A stretch of DNA of 64,000 nucleotides from Ferruginibacter sp. (GCA_028288705.1 JAQBNH010000014.1:62001-126000), one strand, 5' to 3'. Positions 44,267 through 54,000 are shown, counted from the stretch's first letter. Translations and numbers: made by a program. The notes: a model not told the origin generated them from the sequence alone.

Positions 44267-47200
44267 ATGAAAACAGCATCACCCTTTAAATTTCTCGACC
44301 CATATCTTAAAAAAGATAAGGGCATATTTTTCGGCCGTGAACGGGAAGTGCAGTTGTTGTACGATTGCGTAAATAAAAATCGCATCGTGCTCGTGTACGG
44401 ACAATCCGGTACGGGTAAAACAAGTATCATTCAATGCGGGCTAGGGAACTTGTTTGAATCCAGCGACTGGCTGCCCTTTTACATCAAACGGGGCGAAGAC
44501 CTGAATAAGGCGTTGTTAAGCGAACTGGCGAAAAATACAGAAGCTGTGGCTCCGGAAGAAGTACAGTTGCTGCAACACAAAATGTTCCATGAGAAAGAAA
44601 GAAAGTTTGCTGCAGGGAATAACAGCAATTCGGCGCACGAGATCATTTATGCAGAACCGGAGGCGAACATAGAGCGGTTATCAGATGACGATAAAACGCA
44701 TATAGCAACAGTGCTTTGCCAGGTGCAGCAGATTACGGAATTGTACCTGCGGCCGGTGTACCTCATCTTCGACCAGTTTGAAGAATTGCTGATCCTGGGT
44801 TCGAAGCAGGAAAAGCATTTATTTATTGAAACGCTGAAACAATTATCAAGCTCAAAGGCGGTGGTTGGTTCCCACATCATCATCGTGATGCGCGAAGAGT
44901 ATTTTGCCTGGCTTGATTTATTTGAGAAAGAATTACCCGAGATCACGGACAGGCGCATGCGCGTGGAAGCGATGAGGACCGGCGAGATCAAAGAAGTGAT
45001 CCTGCGTTCGCTGGAAGCTTTCAACATTACACTCAGTGATCCTGAAAAAAACATTCCGCAGATATTAACGGCTTTGTCTAAACGCGGGGAAATCGCGTTG
45101 CCCTATTTGCAGGTCTACCTCGATCAGCTCTGGCGGATAGATTACGACCGGACTTATCCGCGTGGCTATGCCGGGGAGCAGCCGGCACAGCTTACATTCA
45201 CAACGGAAGAGATCAATGAATTTGGCGAGATCGATGATGTGATGCTGCGCTTTCTTACAGAACGGCGAACGTTTATCCAGGGCGACATGAAATTGAAATA
45301 TCCTGAACTGGCAGACGACTTTATCAATCGCGTGCTGGACCAGTTTGTGAATGACCAGGGAACAAAAAGGCCGATCTTCTATTTTGTAGAGAATAACTAT
45401 TACAGTTTCAACAGCCTGGCGCCGCGTATCCTGCGCGAATCGCCGAAGGAACTTGTAAAGGATGTGTTGGATACCTTAGATGACAATCAATTGCTGCGCA
45501 ACACCGGGACGGCATTTGAATTGTCGCACGATATCCTGGCGAAATTTATTGATCAGCAACGGGATTCGAAACAGCGCAGGCTGAACAATATCCGTGTGAT
45601 GCTGAAGATCTATAAAAAGCAGGAAGAGACGATTCCTTATGACCTGATCAAATCCTGGGAAAAAGACCTCCCGGAAATCGAACTGAAAGAAGAGGAAAAG
45701 GCATTGGTTGACAGGAGCCGGAAAGAAGGTTTTGAAAAAGAAAGTCAGGCGTATTTTAAAGATGCGCTGCAAAAGGAAATTGCCCGCCGGAAACTTAGGC
45801 GCACTATTCTATTACTAATCTTATGTCTTTCCTTTATTGGATTACTGGGTTATTTACTCGCTAAGATACTGCGGGACAGCAATTCAAATTATGCGGTGGA
45901 ATTGGTGTATAAAACGGATCGAATTTCAAACAAACAAGATGCTCTTTGGTTAGCGAAATATGCATATGATTTTAAAAAATATGACTCAACGAAAATGAAG
46001 ATTATTGAAGAAAAAATTATGGAGATTGCGCATCAACCCGAATTTGTTTCCGCACTCACGAAATTCCCTCCTGTAATTCTGAAGTCCTCATCGCGCCTTT
46101 TAAATGGACTCGAGGTTGATATTTCAGCTGATGGGTTGTTTATCTGTATTAAGAACGATTCAAAGGAAAGTCCTGCAAATTCATGGGAAATTTACAACAC
46201 AAAGACAGGGGAGATTCTCGGCAAGTATGACTCTTTAGCCTATGCCTATTTCTTAAATGAATCAGACACGTTGCTATTGGCAGCAAATCGGGTGAAGGAC
46301 AAAAAATATCCGTCATTCATTACTTTGTTTGATTGTAACGCCGGGAAGGCATTTGATAGCATTAACCTAGATGTACCTTCCTCAAAAGGGGATTTTTTGT
46401 TCGATCTAAATTTCATGAATTCCAACACTTTCACAGATTGGGATTCCTATAAAATACGATACACTTCTGCCGGCGACCTGGTAATTCCTTACCAGCACCT
46501 GCAGGATCAAAAAGTTGGCCCGCCGGTTGCTTCTAACAAATTAAAAATAGTCTCCCCGGATCGCAAGATCGTCGCCAGCAGTCAATCGGATTTTTCAGTG
46601 AGTAGCTCCAGGACATACGACAAGATCATGTATGCTTATAGCAGCGCGGGAAATCTTTCTTTTGAAATCTTTACGAGTAGTCGGAAAAAATACGTCCCTT
46701 TTTCCAACGCTGTATTTTCCGACTTTACGGAAGACGGCAAGATCGTATATGGAAGAAATAGCATCCTTGAAGTCTGCGATGACAACGGCGGTGTCATACA
46801 GCGCATGACATTGCCAATAGCAAGTAATTATGCGTACGTTAATAAAAAAACTGACAGGGCAGTCGTGCGGCTGATAGATGGGTCGATGGGTGTGGTAGAT
46901 TTTATCAAACAGAAATACAGGGCAATTGCCGGAAGTTTAGTCTCGGCTGACTTTATTTCAGGTATGATAATTTGCCGTTCTATACAAGGAGAAGATCATG
47001 CATCGGCAAAAGATTTTCTAACTGTATTTAATATGGAGGGAGAGACTGTTCGCAAAATTGAGCCTGCATATGGGATTGAAAGCATACGATATAATCGTCC
47101 CGCGCGCAGCACTTTGTTATTAAGTAAGGCTATCCCGGGCGTTAATTTGCAAATACTCTATTTGCTGGACGATACCCTCGGCATCAAAGCATCCTTTACT

Positions 47201-47443
47201 TTAACACCGAATGACAGCTACGGGTTTTCAAAAGATGGTAAAAGTATTTTTTATGTGCGCGACAATCAACTGGCGGTTTTTGACAATAAGCCGCTGATGA
47301 ACGTGGCAGATTTTAAGAGCGTAAACGGCTGGCTGGAAAAAGAGAAATTACGATTAGGTAAAAAAGGCTACGGACTTTTCTCTGATAGTTTAAAAACAAA
47401 ATACGACAGTGAGTTTCCATCAAAGCGGTATTTTCCATTTTGA
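44267..47443 (+). CDS. nSTAND1-type NTPase with transmembrane helix and propeller-like C-terminus
   Basis: A 1058-residue protein. FFGREREVQLL opens a STAND-type P-loop NTPase: Walker A GQSGTGKTS with K51, and Walker B VYLIFDQFEELL with D169 and E172/E173. Helical and winged-helix-like regions run to about residue 500 (ELSHDILAKFIDQQRDSK is typical of nSTAND1). One transmembrane helix lies at about 511-533 (ILLLILCLSFIGLLGYLL). Residues 540-1058 repeat strands with 'SPDRKIVASS' and 'TEDGKIVYG' motifs, as in degenerate WD40-like propellers. STAND proteins act as switches that oligomerise on ligand. Here the C-terminus probably senses and the NTPase drives the two proteases. Confidence 0.92.
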   Translation: MKTASPFKFLDPYLKKDKGIFFGREREVQLLYDCVNKNRIVLVYGQSGTGKTSIIQCGLGNLFESSDWLPFYIKRGEDLNKALLSELAKNTEAVAPEEVQLLQHKMFHEKERKFAAGNNSNSAHEIIYAEPEANIERLSDDDKTHIATVLCQVQQITELYLRPVYLIFDQFEELLILGSKQEKHLFIETLKQLSSSKAVVGSHIIIVMREEYFAWLDLFEKELPEITDRRMRVEAMRTGEIKEVILRSLEAFNITLSDPEKNIPQILTALSKRGEIALPYLQVYLDQLWRIDYDRTYPRGYAGEQPAQLTFTTEEINEFGEIDDVMLRFLTERRTFIQGDMKLKYPELADDFINRVLDQFVNDQGTKRPIFYFVENNYYSFNSLAPRILRESPKELVKDVLDTLDDNQLLRNTGTAFELSHDILAKFIDQQRDSKQRRLNNIRVMLKIYKKQEETIPYDLIKSWEKDLPEIELKEEEKALVDRSRKEGFEKESQAYFKDALQKEIARRKLRRTILLLILCLSFIGLLGYLLAKILRDSNSNYAVELVYKTDRISNKQDALWLAKYAYDFKKYDSTKMKIIEEKIMEIAHQPEFVSALTKFPPVILKSSSRLLNGLEVDISADGLFICIKNDSKESPANSWEIYNTKTGEILGKYDSLAYAYFLNESDTLLLAANRVKDKKYPSFITLFDCNAGKAFDSINLDVPSSKGDFLFDLNFMNSNTFTDWDSYKIRYTSAGDLVIPYQHLQDQKVGPPVASNKLKIVSPDRKIVASSQSDFSVSSSRTYDKIMYAYSSAGNLSFEIFTSSRKKYVPFSNAVFSDFTEDGKIVYGRNSILEVCDDNGGVIQRMTLPIASNYAYVNKKTDRAVVRLIDGSMGVVDFIKQKYRAIAGSLVSADFISGMIICRSIQGEDHASAKDFLTVFNMEGETVRKIEPAYGIESIRYNRPARSTLLLSKAIPGVNLQILYLLDDTLGIKASFTLTPNDSYGFSKDGKSIFYVRDNQLAVFDNKPLMNVADFKSVNGWLEKEKLRLGKKGYGLFSDSLKTKYDSEFPSKRYFPF

Positions 47444-47596
47444 TCGCCACAAAGCTGCTAAAACACCGGGACGCCCTAATCGGTAACTTTACGGAAAAGC
47501 CTTTTCTTCAGTTTTTTTATTTCTTCAAGGTTCTTTCTGACTTATTTTCCTTGTGGAGATGTAATAAAATCTAACTTACTTCAATAAATTATTCTG

Positions 47597-48544
47597 ATGT
47601 TTTCTATTGAAGAAAAAACTGAGGCAGGTATCGGTCTTATCATGTTGTCGGATACAACAACTGTTGTAAAAATATTGCCGCGGTACGGCGCATTGCTGCA
47701 TGAATTTTCTGTAGCGCATCATGGGAAACAAGTAAATGTTGTGGAACCATATGGAAGCAGCGAAGCATTAAGCACTGGTTTCGAAAACGGCGGTTTTAAA
47801 TCTGCGAAACTATCCCCTTTTGTTTGCCGGTTAAAGGATGGGCGCTATCATTTTGGCGAGAAGGATTATGAAGTGTCGAAATTTTTTCTGGGTGAACATG
47901 CCATCCATGGATTATTATACGATCAGCCATTTACTATAATGGAAAAGGCAGCAACTGCTGATGAGGCAACTGTTTTATTAAAGCATCAATACCGCGGATC
48001 AGACCCCGGCTATCCTTTTCATTACGACTGTGACATTCGTTACCGGCTTGGTAAGGAAAACCTGCTCAGTATTGAAACGACGCTGATCAATCGTGATGCG
48101 GGGATCATCCCCGTTGCTGATGGCTGGCATCCCTATTTTAGTTTCGGCGGAAGCATCAACGATTTGCAACTGGAATTCCAGAGCAAGGAAATGCTTGAGT
48201 TTGATCATGATCTTTTGCCAACGGGCAAACTCATTCCCTACCAGGAATTTGGCTCGTTAAAACAGATCGGCGACGCAGCAATGGACAATTGTTTCACGGT
48301 GAATTTTGCAGAATGCCAGCCACTGGTTGTGCTGCGCGACAAAGCGATGGGTCTTCAGTTAGCCATCCGTCCGGCTAAATCTTATCCTTACCTGCAGGTA
48401 TATACGCCGCCGCATCGCAACAGCATCGCACTGGAAAACCTTAGTTCCGCGCCCGATGCTTTCAATAACGGCATGGGATTGATCAGCCTCGCGCCAGGCA
48501 GTTCCACCAGTTTTTCAACGCAATACCAACTCAGCGCATTGTAA
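47597..48544 (+). CDS. Aldose 1-epimerase family protein
   Basis: A 315-residue cytosolic protein with the galactose-mutarotase-like fold. GEHAIHGLLYDQPF carries a conserved His, DGWHPYFSFGG carries the catalytic His, and YLQVYTPPHRNSIALENLSS the catalytic Glu region. It converts alpha and beta anomers of hexoses or hexose derivatives. It lies 52 bp before nagA on the same strand, so an amino-sugar or its derivative may be the substrate. Confidence 0.92.
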   Translation: MFSIEEKTEAGIGLIMLSDTTTVVKILPRYGALLHEFSVAHHGKQVNVVEPYGSSEALSTGFENGGFKSAKLSPFVCRLKDGRYHFGEKDYEVSKFFLGEHAIHGLLYDQPFTIMEKAATADEATVLLKHQYRGSDPGYPFHYDCDIRYRLGKENLLSIETTLINRDAGIIPVADGWHPYFSFGGSINDLQLEFQSKEMLEFDHDLLPTGKLIPYQEFGSLKQIGDAAMDNCFTVNFAECQPLVVLRDKAMGLQLAIRPAKSYPYLQVYTPPHRNSIALENLSSAPDAFNNGMGLISLAPGSSTSFSTQYQLSAL

Positions 48545-48596
48545 CTTTACCGCCTTTCCGCAGGTTAAAATCAGTGGGATAAAAACAGTTAATCTT

Positions 48597-49709
48597 ATGA
48601 CGACGGCAATCATCAATGGAAATATTATTGGAGGAAATCCATCGGATGCAAATCATATCATTCTTGTAAAAGACGGAGTTGTTACCGGGCTTGCAGCCGA
48701 AGTCCCTGCCGGTGCGCACATAATTAACCTGAAAGGACGAAATATTTCCGCCGGGTTTATAGATATCCAGTTAAACGGCGGTTACGAATATTACTTTATG
48801 CAAACGCCTGCTGCGGCTGCATTAGATGATATGGTTGCGGCCAGTGCCGATTTTGGAACGGCATTTATTTTGCCCTGCCTGATCTCATCATCGAAGGAAA
48901 ATATATTGCAAGCCATTGAAACGGTTCGGGAATACATGCAGGATCATCCTGCAGTGTTGGGCATGCACCTCGAAGGCCCATTCATTAACCCGGCGAAGCG
49001 CGGAGCACATGTTAAAGAACTGGTGCGAAAGCCAACGAATGCTGAACTGGAAGAAATTATCCGCTATGGTAAAGATGTGATCAGGGTAATGACGATCGCA
49101 CCGGAATGTTTTGCAGACGAACAACTGCAATTATTAATCGAAAGCGGAATCACGTTATCTGCCGGGCATACAGAAATGGATTATACCGCAGCGCAAAAGG
49201 TATTTTCAAAAGGCATACAGCTGGTTACACACTTGTATAACGCGATGACGCAAATGGGCCATCGATCTCCGGGGCTTGTGGGTGCGGTGCTGGATAACGA
49301 CCAGGTATATGCGCCAATCATCCTGGATGGTGCGCATTGTGATTATGCCATGGCGAGGATCGCATGGAAAGCAAAGCAGGAGAAACTGATCCTGTTGAGT
49401 GATGCGGCTTTTTTAGGCCGGCAAAAAACATCTTTTGAATGGAACGGTTTTACGGCGAGACTTCAGAATGGTTTTTATCGCAATGAAGAAGGTAATCTTG
49501 CCGGTGCGGCTATATCCATGGTGGAGGCTATTCAAAACGCCATTATGCATGTTGGAATTCCTTTATCAACCGCTATTGATATGGCAACGATCCGTGTGGC
49601 GCAGGCAATTGGTATGGAAGATAAAATCGGGAAGATTAAAGCAGGCTACCCCGCGCGTTTTGCCGTTTTTGATGATCGTCTGGAGCAAATAGAAACGCTG
49701 GTATTATGA
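48597..49709 (+). CDS. nagA: N-acetylglucosamine-6-phosphate deacetylase
   Basis: NagA removes the acetyl group from GlcNAc-6-phosphate, an early step of amino-sugar recycling. The 370 residues show the family layout: a small beta domain (ISAGFIDIQLNGGYEY), the metal-site GMHLEGPFINPAKRGAH, SAGHTEMDYTA, VTHLYNAMTQMGHRSPG, LDGAHCDYAMA and the catalytic Asp in LLSDAAFLG. Length and motif order are normal. It overlaps the EamA transporter gene by 4 bp. Confidence 0.95.
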   Translation: MTTAIINGNIIGGNPSDANHIILVKDGVVTGLAAEVPAGAHIINLKGRNISAGFIDIQLNGGYEYYFMQTPAAAALDDMVAASADFGTAFILPCLISSSKENILQAIETVREYMQDHPAVLGMHLEGPFINPAKRGAHVKELVRKPTNAELEEIIRYGKDVIRVMTIAPECFADEQLQLLIESGITLSAGHTEMDYTAAQKVFSKGIQLVTHLYNAMTQMGHRSPGLVGAVLDNDQVYAPIILDGAHCDYAMARIAWKAKQEKLILLSDAAFLGRQKTSFEWNGFTARLQNGFYRNEEGNLAGAAISMVEAIQNAIMHVGIPLSTAIDMATIRVAQAIGMEDKIGKIKAGYPARFAVFDDRLEQIETLVL

Positions 49710-50578
49710 AAGGAAAGATGATCGCACTGGGCATTGCATTTGCCTTTTTCTGGGCCTCAGCATCAACAGCGACTAAGATCGCTTTGCAGTCGGCGCAGCC
49801 CTTTGTAATTGCTGTAAGCCGGTTTTTTATTGCAGGCCTGATCATGTTGCTGATTGCCCACGTGATTATGAAAAAGCCCTTGCCGGCTAAATCGGACTGG
49901 CGCAAAATCATGATCTATGGCTTACTGAATGTTAGCATTTACCTCGGTCTATATATCATCGCGATGCAACATGTTTCTGCAGGTCTGGGCACATTGGCAG
50001 TAGGGGTGAATCCCGTGCTGATCAGTTTTATGTCGGCATTCTTTTTCAAAAAACGGATTACGGTCTACGGATACGGCAGTTTGCTTTGCTGTGCTGCCGG
50101 TGTTTGTATTGCGGCCTATCCGTTGTTGTTAGGCAGCTATGCCAGCGTGGAAGGGATCGCGATTATTTTACTCAGCATGCTCGCGTATTCCGGTGGCGCC
50201 ATTTATTATGCAAAAAGCTCATTGAACAGACTGGATATCTTAACGGTGAATGGCTGGCAGACGATTTTCGGATGTATATTTTTATTACCGTTTCTTTTTT
50301 ATTCTTTCCGCGCAGATGCCAATCAGTTTGATGCAAAATTTTGGGGTGGTACATTATGGCTCGCAATACCTGTATCGATAGGTGCGGTGCAATGCTGGAT
50401 GAGGCTATTAAAATACGATGCGGCTAAAGCAGCGTTCTGGTTATTTCTTTGCCCGTTGTTTGGATTTTTTATTGCAAAAATATTGCTGGCGGAACCGCTC
50501 AGTTGGTTTACCGCGCTGGGCGTATTGCTCGTGATCGCCGGGTTGTGGATGGCGCAGCGGTTTAAGATTTCAAAGTAG
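49706..50578 (+). CDS. EamA family transporter (DMT superfamily)
   Basis: A 290-residue inner-membrane protein with ten predicted helices in two EamA repeats. The first opens FAFFWASASTATKIALQSAQ and the second GIAIILLSMLAYSGGAIYYA. Members export or import metabolites such as amino acids, nucleosides or sugars. The start ATG overlaps the nagA stop (ATGA), so it is cotranslated with nagA and may move an amino-sugar-related compound. The substrate is a guess. Confidence 0.92.
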   Translation: MKGKMIALGIAFAFFWASASTATKIALQSAQPFVIAVSRFFIAGLIMLLIAHVIMKKPLPAKSDWRKIMIYGLLNVSIYLGLYIIAMQHVSAGLGTLAVGVNPVLISFMSAFFFKKRITVYGYGSLLCCAAGVCIAAYPLLLGSYASVEGIAIILLSMLAYSGGAIYYAKSSLNRLDILTVNGWQTIFGCIFLLPFLFYSFRADANQFDAKFWGGTLWLAIPVSIGAVQCWMRLLKYDAAKAAFWLFLCPLFGFFIAKILLAEPLSWFTALGVLLVIAGLWMAQRFKISK

Positions 50579-50589
50579 AAGTTTCAGGC

Positions 50590-50730
50590 AAAGTAAAAAG
50601 TAAAAAGTAAAAAGTAAAAAGTCAAACAGGTGCAGCGATTCTTTTTAACTGAGTATTTATCTGCCTGTCTTTGCGGTAAAAACTCTGTGAAACTTTGTGC
50701 TGAACTTCTTTTAACTCTGTGGTTAACCTT
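50590..50730 (+). repeat. Composite intergenic repeat copy with four perfect AAAAAGT units
   Basis: AAAAAGT is repeated four times without error at 50595-50622. Motifs TCTTTGCGG, CTCTGTGA, CTTTGTGC and CTCTGTGG follow at 50669-50724. The second half closely resembles 36319-36363. It lies between convergent genes and contains no open frame of note. Confidence 0.65.
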
Positions 50731-50736
50731 CTTCCC

Positions 50737-51900
50737 TTATACCCGGATGTAGATCTTTTTACGATCCAGTAACCAGGCGAAGAACCACATCATTGCAATA
50801 AAACAAAGTGCATACAGGAGTGAACCATTCTTCAAATCGGAGAACAATGGTTTCGTGGCATGTTCATAGAACCAGTTGAAAGGCGTTGTATATAATTGTT
50901 TACCGGCAGGACTAACAGTTGTCGGTATCCGTATCAATGCGAGCAACCTTGGCAACACGCCGCTCATGACGAAAATGAATAATGCATTTTTTCCAAACAC
51001 ATCAAAGAAGCGGCTCCAGGCCCCACGCCAGTTTTTGAATTCAATAATATAGATCATCACACTCAGGATCAGCAATGCAAGACCCGTTGTGTAAATCGTG
51101 TAACTGCTCGTCCAGATTTTTTTATTGATCGAGAAAACCATATCCCAGCAAAAGCCCGCAAATACGAGTACGCATCCTGCAACAAAAAGTCCGTTCACCA
51201 TCTCGTGCGTTTTGCCTTTTGTTAGGATGTACTGTCCGGCCAGGTAACCAAACACGACCTGTACGATCGCAGCGAATAAACTCATCAAACCTTCGGGATC
51301 AAATGCGATGCCTTCGCCATGGTACATATGTTTTTCACCAAGAATGGCCATGTCGACTTTTGTTCCGAACCAGCCATGCAGGCTAAAAGGATCTGCGGGG
51401 TTACCGGCAATGCAAAGGAACCAATAGGCGAGCAGGATAAATGCCGAGAACACAAATGCGCCGCGAAGTTTGAAATAATAAATGATCACAGACGCAAAGA
51501 AATAACAGAGTGCGATCCGTTGCAACACGCCGAGGATGCGCAGGCTTTCAAAAGGCTTCGCCACGAAATTCCCTGCGTCGTTGTATTTTATAAATGGAAA
51601 CCAGTTGAGGAAGAGGCCGATGAGAAAGATCAGGAAAGTTCTTTTTAAAACTTTCTTCCAGAAAAGTGCCGGGCCGCCGGCTTCCAGTTTCGGCATCACG
51701 AATGCCATCGCATTACCCACGGCGAAAAGAAAAAAGGGAAAGACCAGATCTGTTGGTGTACAACCATGCCATGCCGCATGTTCGAGTGGCGGATGAATAT
51801 GCGCCCAACTGCCCGGGTTATTCACAAGGATCATCAGGGCAACGGTTGCGCCACGAAAAACGTCAAGCGAATAGAACCTGGCAGCTGGTTGTTGTATCAT
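50737..51900 (-). CDS. HGSNAT/NagX-like membrane acyltransferase (DUF5009)
   Basis: A 387-residue polytopic membrane protein with about ten helices. The N-terminus SLDVFRGATVALMILVNNPG, the conserved AWHGCTPTDLVFPFFLFAVG, and later FDVFGKNALFIFVMSGVLP match the heparan-alpha-glucosaminide acetyltransferase (COG4299) group. In bacteria, relatives called NagX are linked to GlcNAc utilisation. It is convergent with the nagA-EamA genes, which supports that role. It would transfer an acyl group across the inner membrane. Confidence 0.88.
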   Translation of the reverse strand: MIQQPAARFYSLDVFRGATVALMILVNNPGSWAHIHPPLEHAAWHGCTPTDLVFPFFLFAVGNAMAFVMPKLEAGGPALFWKKVLKRTFLIFLIGLFLNWFPFIKYNDAGNFVAKPFESLRILGVLQRIALCYFFASVIIYYFKLRGAFVFSAFILLAYWFLCIAGNPADPFSLHGWFGTKVDMAILGEKHMYHGEGIAFDPEGLMSLFAAIVQVVFGYLAGQYILTKGKTHEMVNGLFVAGCVLVFAGFCWDMVFSINKKIWTSSYTIYTTGLALLILSVMIYIIEFKNWRGAWSRFFDVFGKNALFIFVMSGVLPRLLALIRIPTTVSPAGKQLYTTPFNWFYEHATKPLFSDLKNGSLLYALCFIAMMWFFAWLLDRKKIYIRV

Positions 51901-51974
51901 GCAGGGAAGATAATAAATGCCGCTTAAATGAATGCGCGAATTTGCTGACCGGTAAATTTACAGCTCCATTTTTC

Positions 51975-53885
51975 TTATGCCGGGCGTTCACTCAATTCCA
52001 GCCAGCGCATTTCTTTTTCATCCAGTGCGCTGATGATGCTGCTGATCCTGTCTGCGGCTTTTTGCAATGCTTCATAACCGGATTCTGTGGCCATTTTTTC
52101 TTCGAGTAATTTTTTTTCTGCCTGTAATGCCGGCATTTCTTTTTCCAATGTTTCCAGTTCGAACTTTTCTTTAAAGGATAATTTTTTTCCGGCGGCGGCA
52201 GGGGCTACAGGTTTTGGTTCAGCAGGTTTTTGTTCTGCAGTTTCGTTCCTGTCCACCATGATCTGCTGTGTATTTTCTGTGAGCAGGCCTTTGGAAACAG
52301 CCTCACGATATTGCGTATAGTTGCCGGGATAATCACGGATCACGCCATCACCTTCAAAAGCAAATAAGTGATCCACCATGCGATCCATAAAATAACGATC
52401 ATGGCTTACGATCAAAATACAACCGGGGTATTCGAGTAAAAATTCTTCGAGCGTACGTAACGTCTGAAGGTCGAGGTCATTCGTCGGCTCATCCAGCACG
52501 AGGAAATTAGGATTCACGAAAAGCACGCTCATCAAGTGCAGGCGGCGTTTTTCACCACCGCTTAATTTACTCAGCATTGTGTATTGCTGTTCGGCAGTGA
52601 AGCCAAACTTTTCCATGAACTGGCTGGCAGAGATCTTCGTACCATCATTCAGCGGAAAATATTCCGCCATATTTTTTACATATTCTATGGCGCGTTTGTC
52701 TTCTTTGTAGATCAGTCCATCCTGGCTGAAGTTGCCAAATACAACTGTATCGCCATGATTGATTTTACCACTATCCGGTAATTCCTGTTGTAATGCGATC
52801 TTTAAGAACGTGGATTTACCAACGCCATTTTTACCAACAACGCCGATGCGTTCGCCGCGTTTGAACGTATAGTCGAAACCTTTCATTATGGTGAGCGGAC
52901 CGTAAGCTTTATTTACTTTTTTCAGTTCGAGGATCTTTCCGCCGAGCCTGGTCATTTTTACCTGGAGGCTGACTTCAGCAACATCTTTCTGTTGCTTAAC
53001 GCGGTCTTCCACTTCGGCGAAGGCGTCCTGGCGGCTTTTACTTTTGGTGGTGCGGGCTTTAGGTTGCTTGCGCATCCATTCCAGTTCTTTGCGGAAAATA
53101 TTTTTGTCTTTTTGTAATTCGCTTTGCTGTACTTCCAGGCGCAGACTTTTCTGCTCTAAGAAATAATCGTAATCGCCTTTGTACACGTATACTTTTTCTT
53201 CATCAATCTCGATGATCTCGTTACAAACAGCATCCAGGAAATAGCGATCATGCGTTACCAGGAGGAGCGTAATTTTTGCAGCGCCCAGGTATTCTTCCAG
53301 CCACTCGATCATACTCACGTCCAGATGGTTCGTCGGTTCATCCAAAATAAGTAAGCATTGCCCTTCGTGCAGTTGTGCTTCGATCAGCGCCTGCGCGAGT
53401 GCGACACGTTTTTTCTGTCCGCCGCTCAGGTTCCCGACTTTTTCATTGAGGTGATGCAGGTTGAGTTTACCGAGGATTTGTTTCAGGTCGCTTTCGAAGG
53501 TCCAGGCATTCAGGTCATCCAGGCTCGCCATCAGGTCGCCCAGTTTATCGTGGTCATCAGAACCCTGTTCCAGGAACAGTTCATATTCTTTTACCACTTT
53601 CACTACGGGGTTGTCGAGGCGGAGCACATTATCCCAGATGGTTTTCGCGGGGTCGAAGTCGTTATCCTGCTGCAACATTACGGTCCGGATGTCTTTATGT
53701 ACCCAAACGGTACCGCTGTCGGCAGTGTCGAGACCGGCGATGATCTTCATCAAGGTACTTTTTCCTGAGCCGTTGCGTGCCACGAGGGCAATTTTGTCAC
53801 CTTCTTCTATATTGAGGCTGATATTTTTAAAGAGTGTCCTGATCCCAAACGATTTGGTCAGATTTTCTACTGAAGCATAATGCAT
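51975..53885 (-). CDS. ABC-F family ATPase (Uup-like)
   Basis: A 636-residue protein with two ABC cassettes and no membrane domain. Walker A motifs are ARNGSGKST and GKNGVGKST, signatures LSGGQKKR and LSGGEKRR, and Walker B LLILDEPTNHLD and FLVLDEPTNDLD. The linker ELEWMRKQPKARTTKSKSRQ is the hallmark of the Uup branch. A C-terminal coiled coil (LEKEMPALQAEKKLLEEKMA) fits Uup as well. ABC-F proteins act on ribosomes or in DNA-structure processing. A role in antibiotic resistance should not be assumed. Confidence 0.95.
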   Translation of the reverse strand: MHYASVENLTKSFGIRTLFKNISLNIEEGDKIALVARNGSGKSTLMKIIAGLDTADSGTVWVHKDIRTVMLQQDNDFDPAKTIWDNVLRLDNPVVKVVKEYELFLEQGSDDHDKLGDLMASLDDLNAWTFESDLKQILGKLNLHHLNEKVGNLSGGQKKRVALAQALIEAQLHEGQCLLILDEPTNHLDVSMIEWLEEYLGAAKITLLLVTHDRYFLDAVCNEIIEIDEEKVYVYKGDYDYFLEQKSLRLEVQQSELQKDKNIFRKELEWMRKQPKARTTKSKSRQDAFAEVEDRVKQQKDVAEVSLQVKMTRLGGKILELKKVNKAYGPLTIMKGFDYTFKRGERIGVVGKNGVGKSTFLKIALQQELPDSGKINHGDTVVFGNFSQDGLIYKEDKRAIEYVKNMAEYFPLNDGTKISASQFMEKFGFTAEQQYTMLSKLSGGEKRRLHLMSVLFVNPNFLVLDEPTNDLDLQTLRTLEEFLLEYPGCILIVSHDRYFMDRMVDHLFAFEGDGVIRDYPGNYTQYREAVSKGLLTENTQQIMVDRNETAEQKPAEPKPVAPAAAGKKLSFKEKFELETLEKEMPALQAEKKLLEEKMATESGYEALQKAADRISSIISALDEKEMRWLELSERPA

Positions 53886-53992
53886 AGCGGCAAAGGTAAA
53901 TCAAGCGCTACCCATTAAAGGCAACGGGCACGATTTATGGCTTGTTTTTACAAGTTTTGATGCCCAGAGCTGGTTTGGATAGAGAAAACGTC

Positions 53993-54000
53993 TATCTTTG
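53993..54000 (+). promoter_or_regulatory. Minus-7 box of the polysaccharide locus
   Basis: TATCTTTG matches TAnnTTTG. A TTTG at 53974-53977 is 15 nt upstream, shorter than usual. Transcription from here would begin near 54007 and read the winged-helix gene and probably the rest of the locus. Confidence 0.5.

Noticed and set aside
50590-50625. CRISPR array
   Set aside because: The AAAAAGT units are contiguous 7-mers without spacers, and there are no cas genes in the window.
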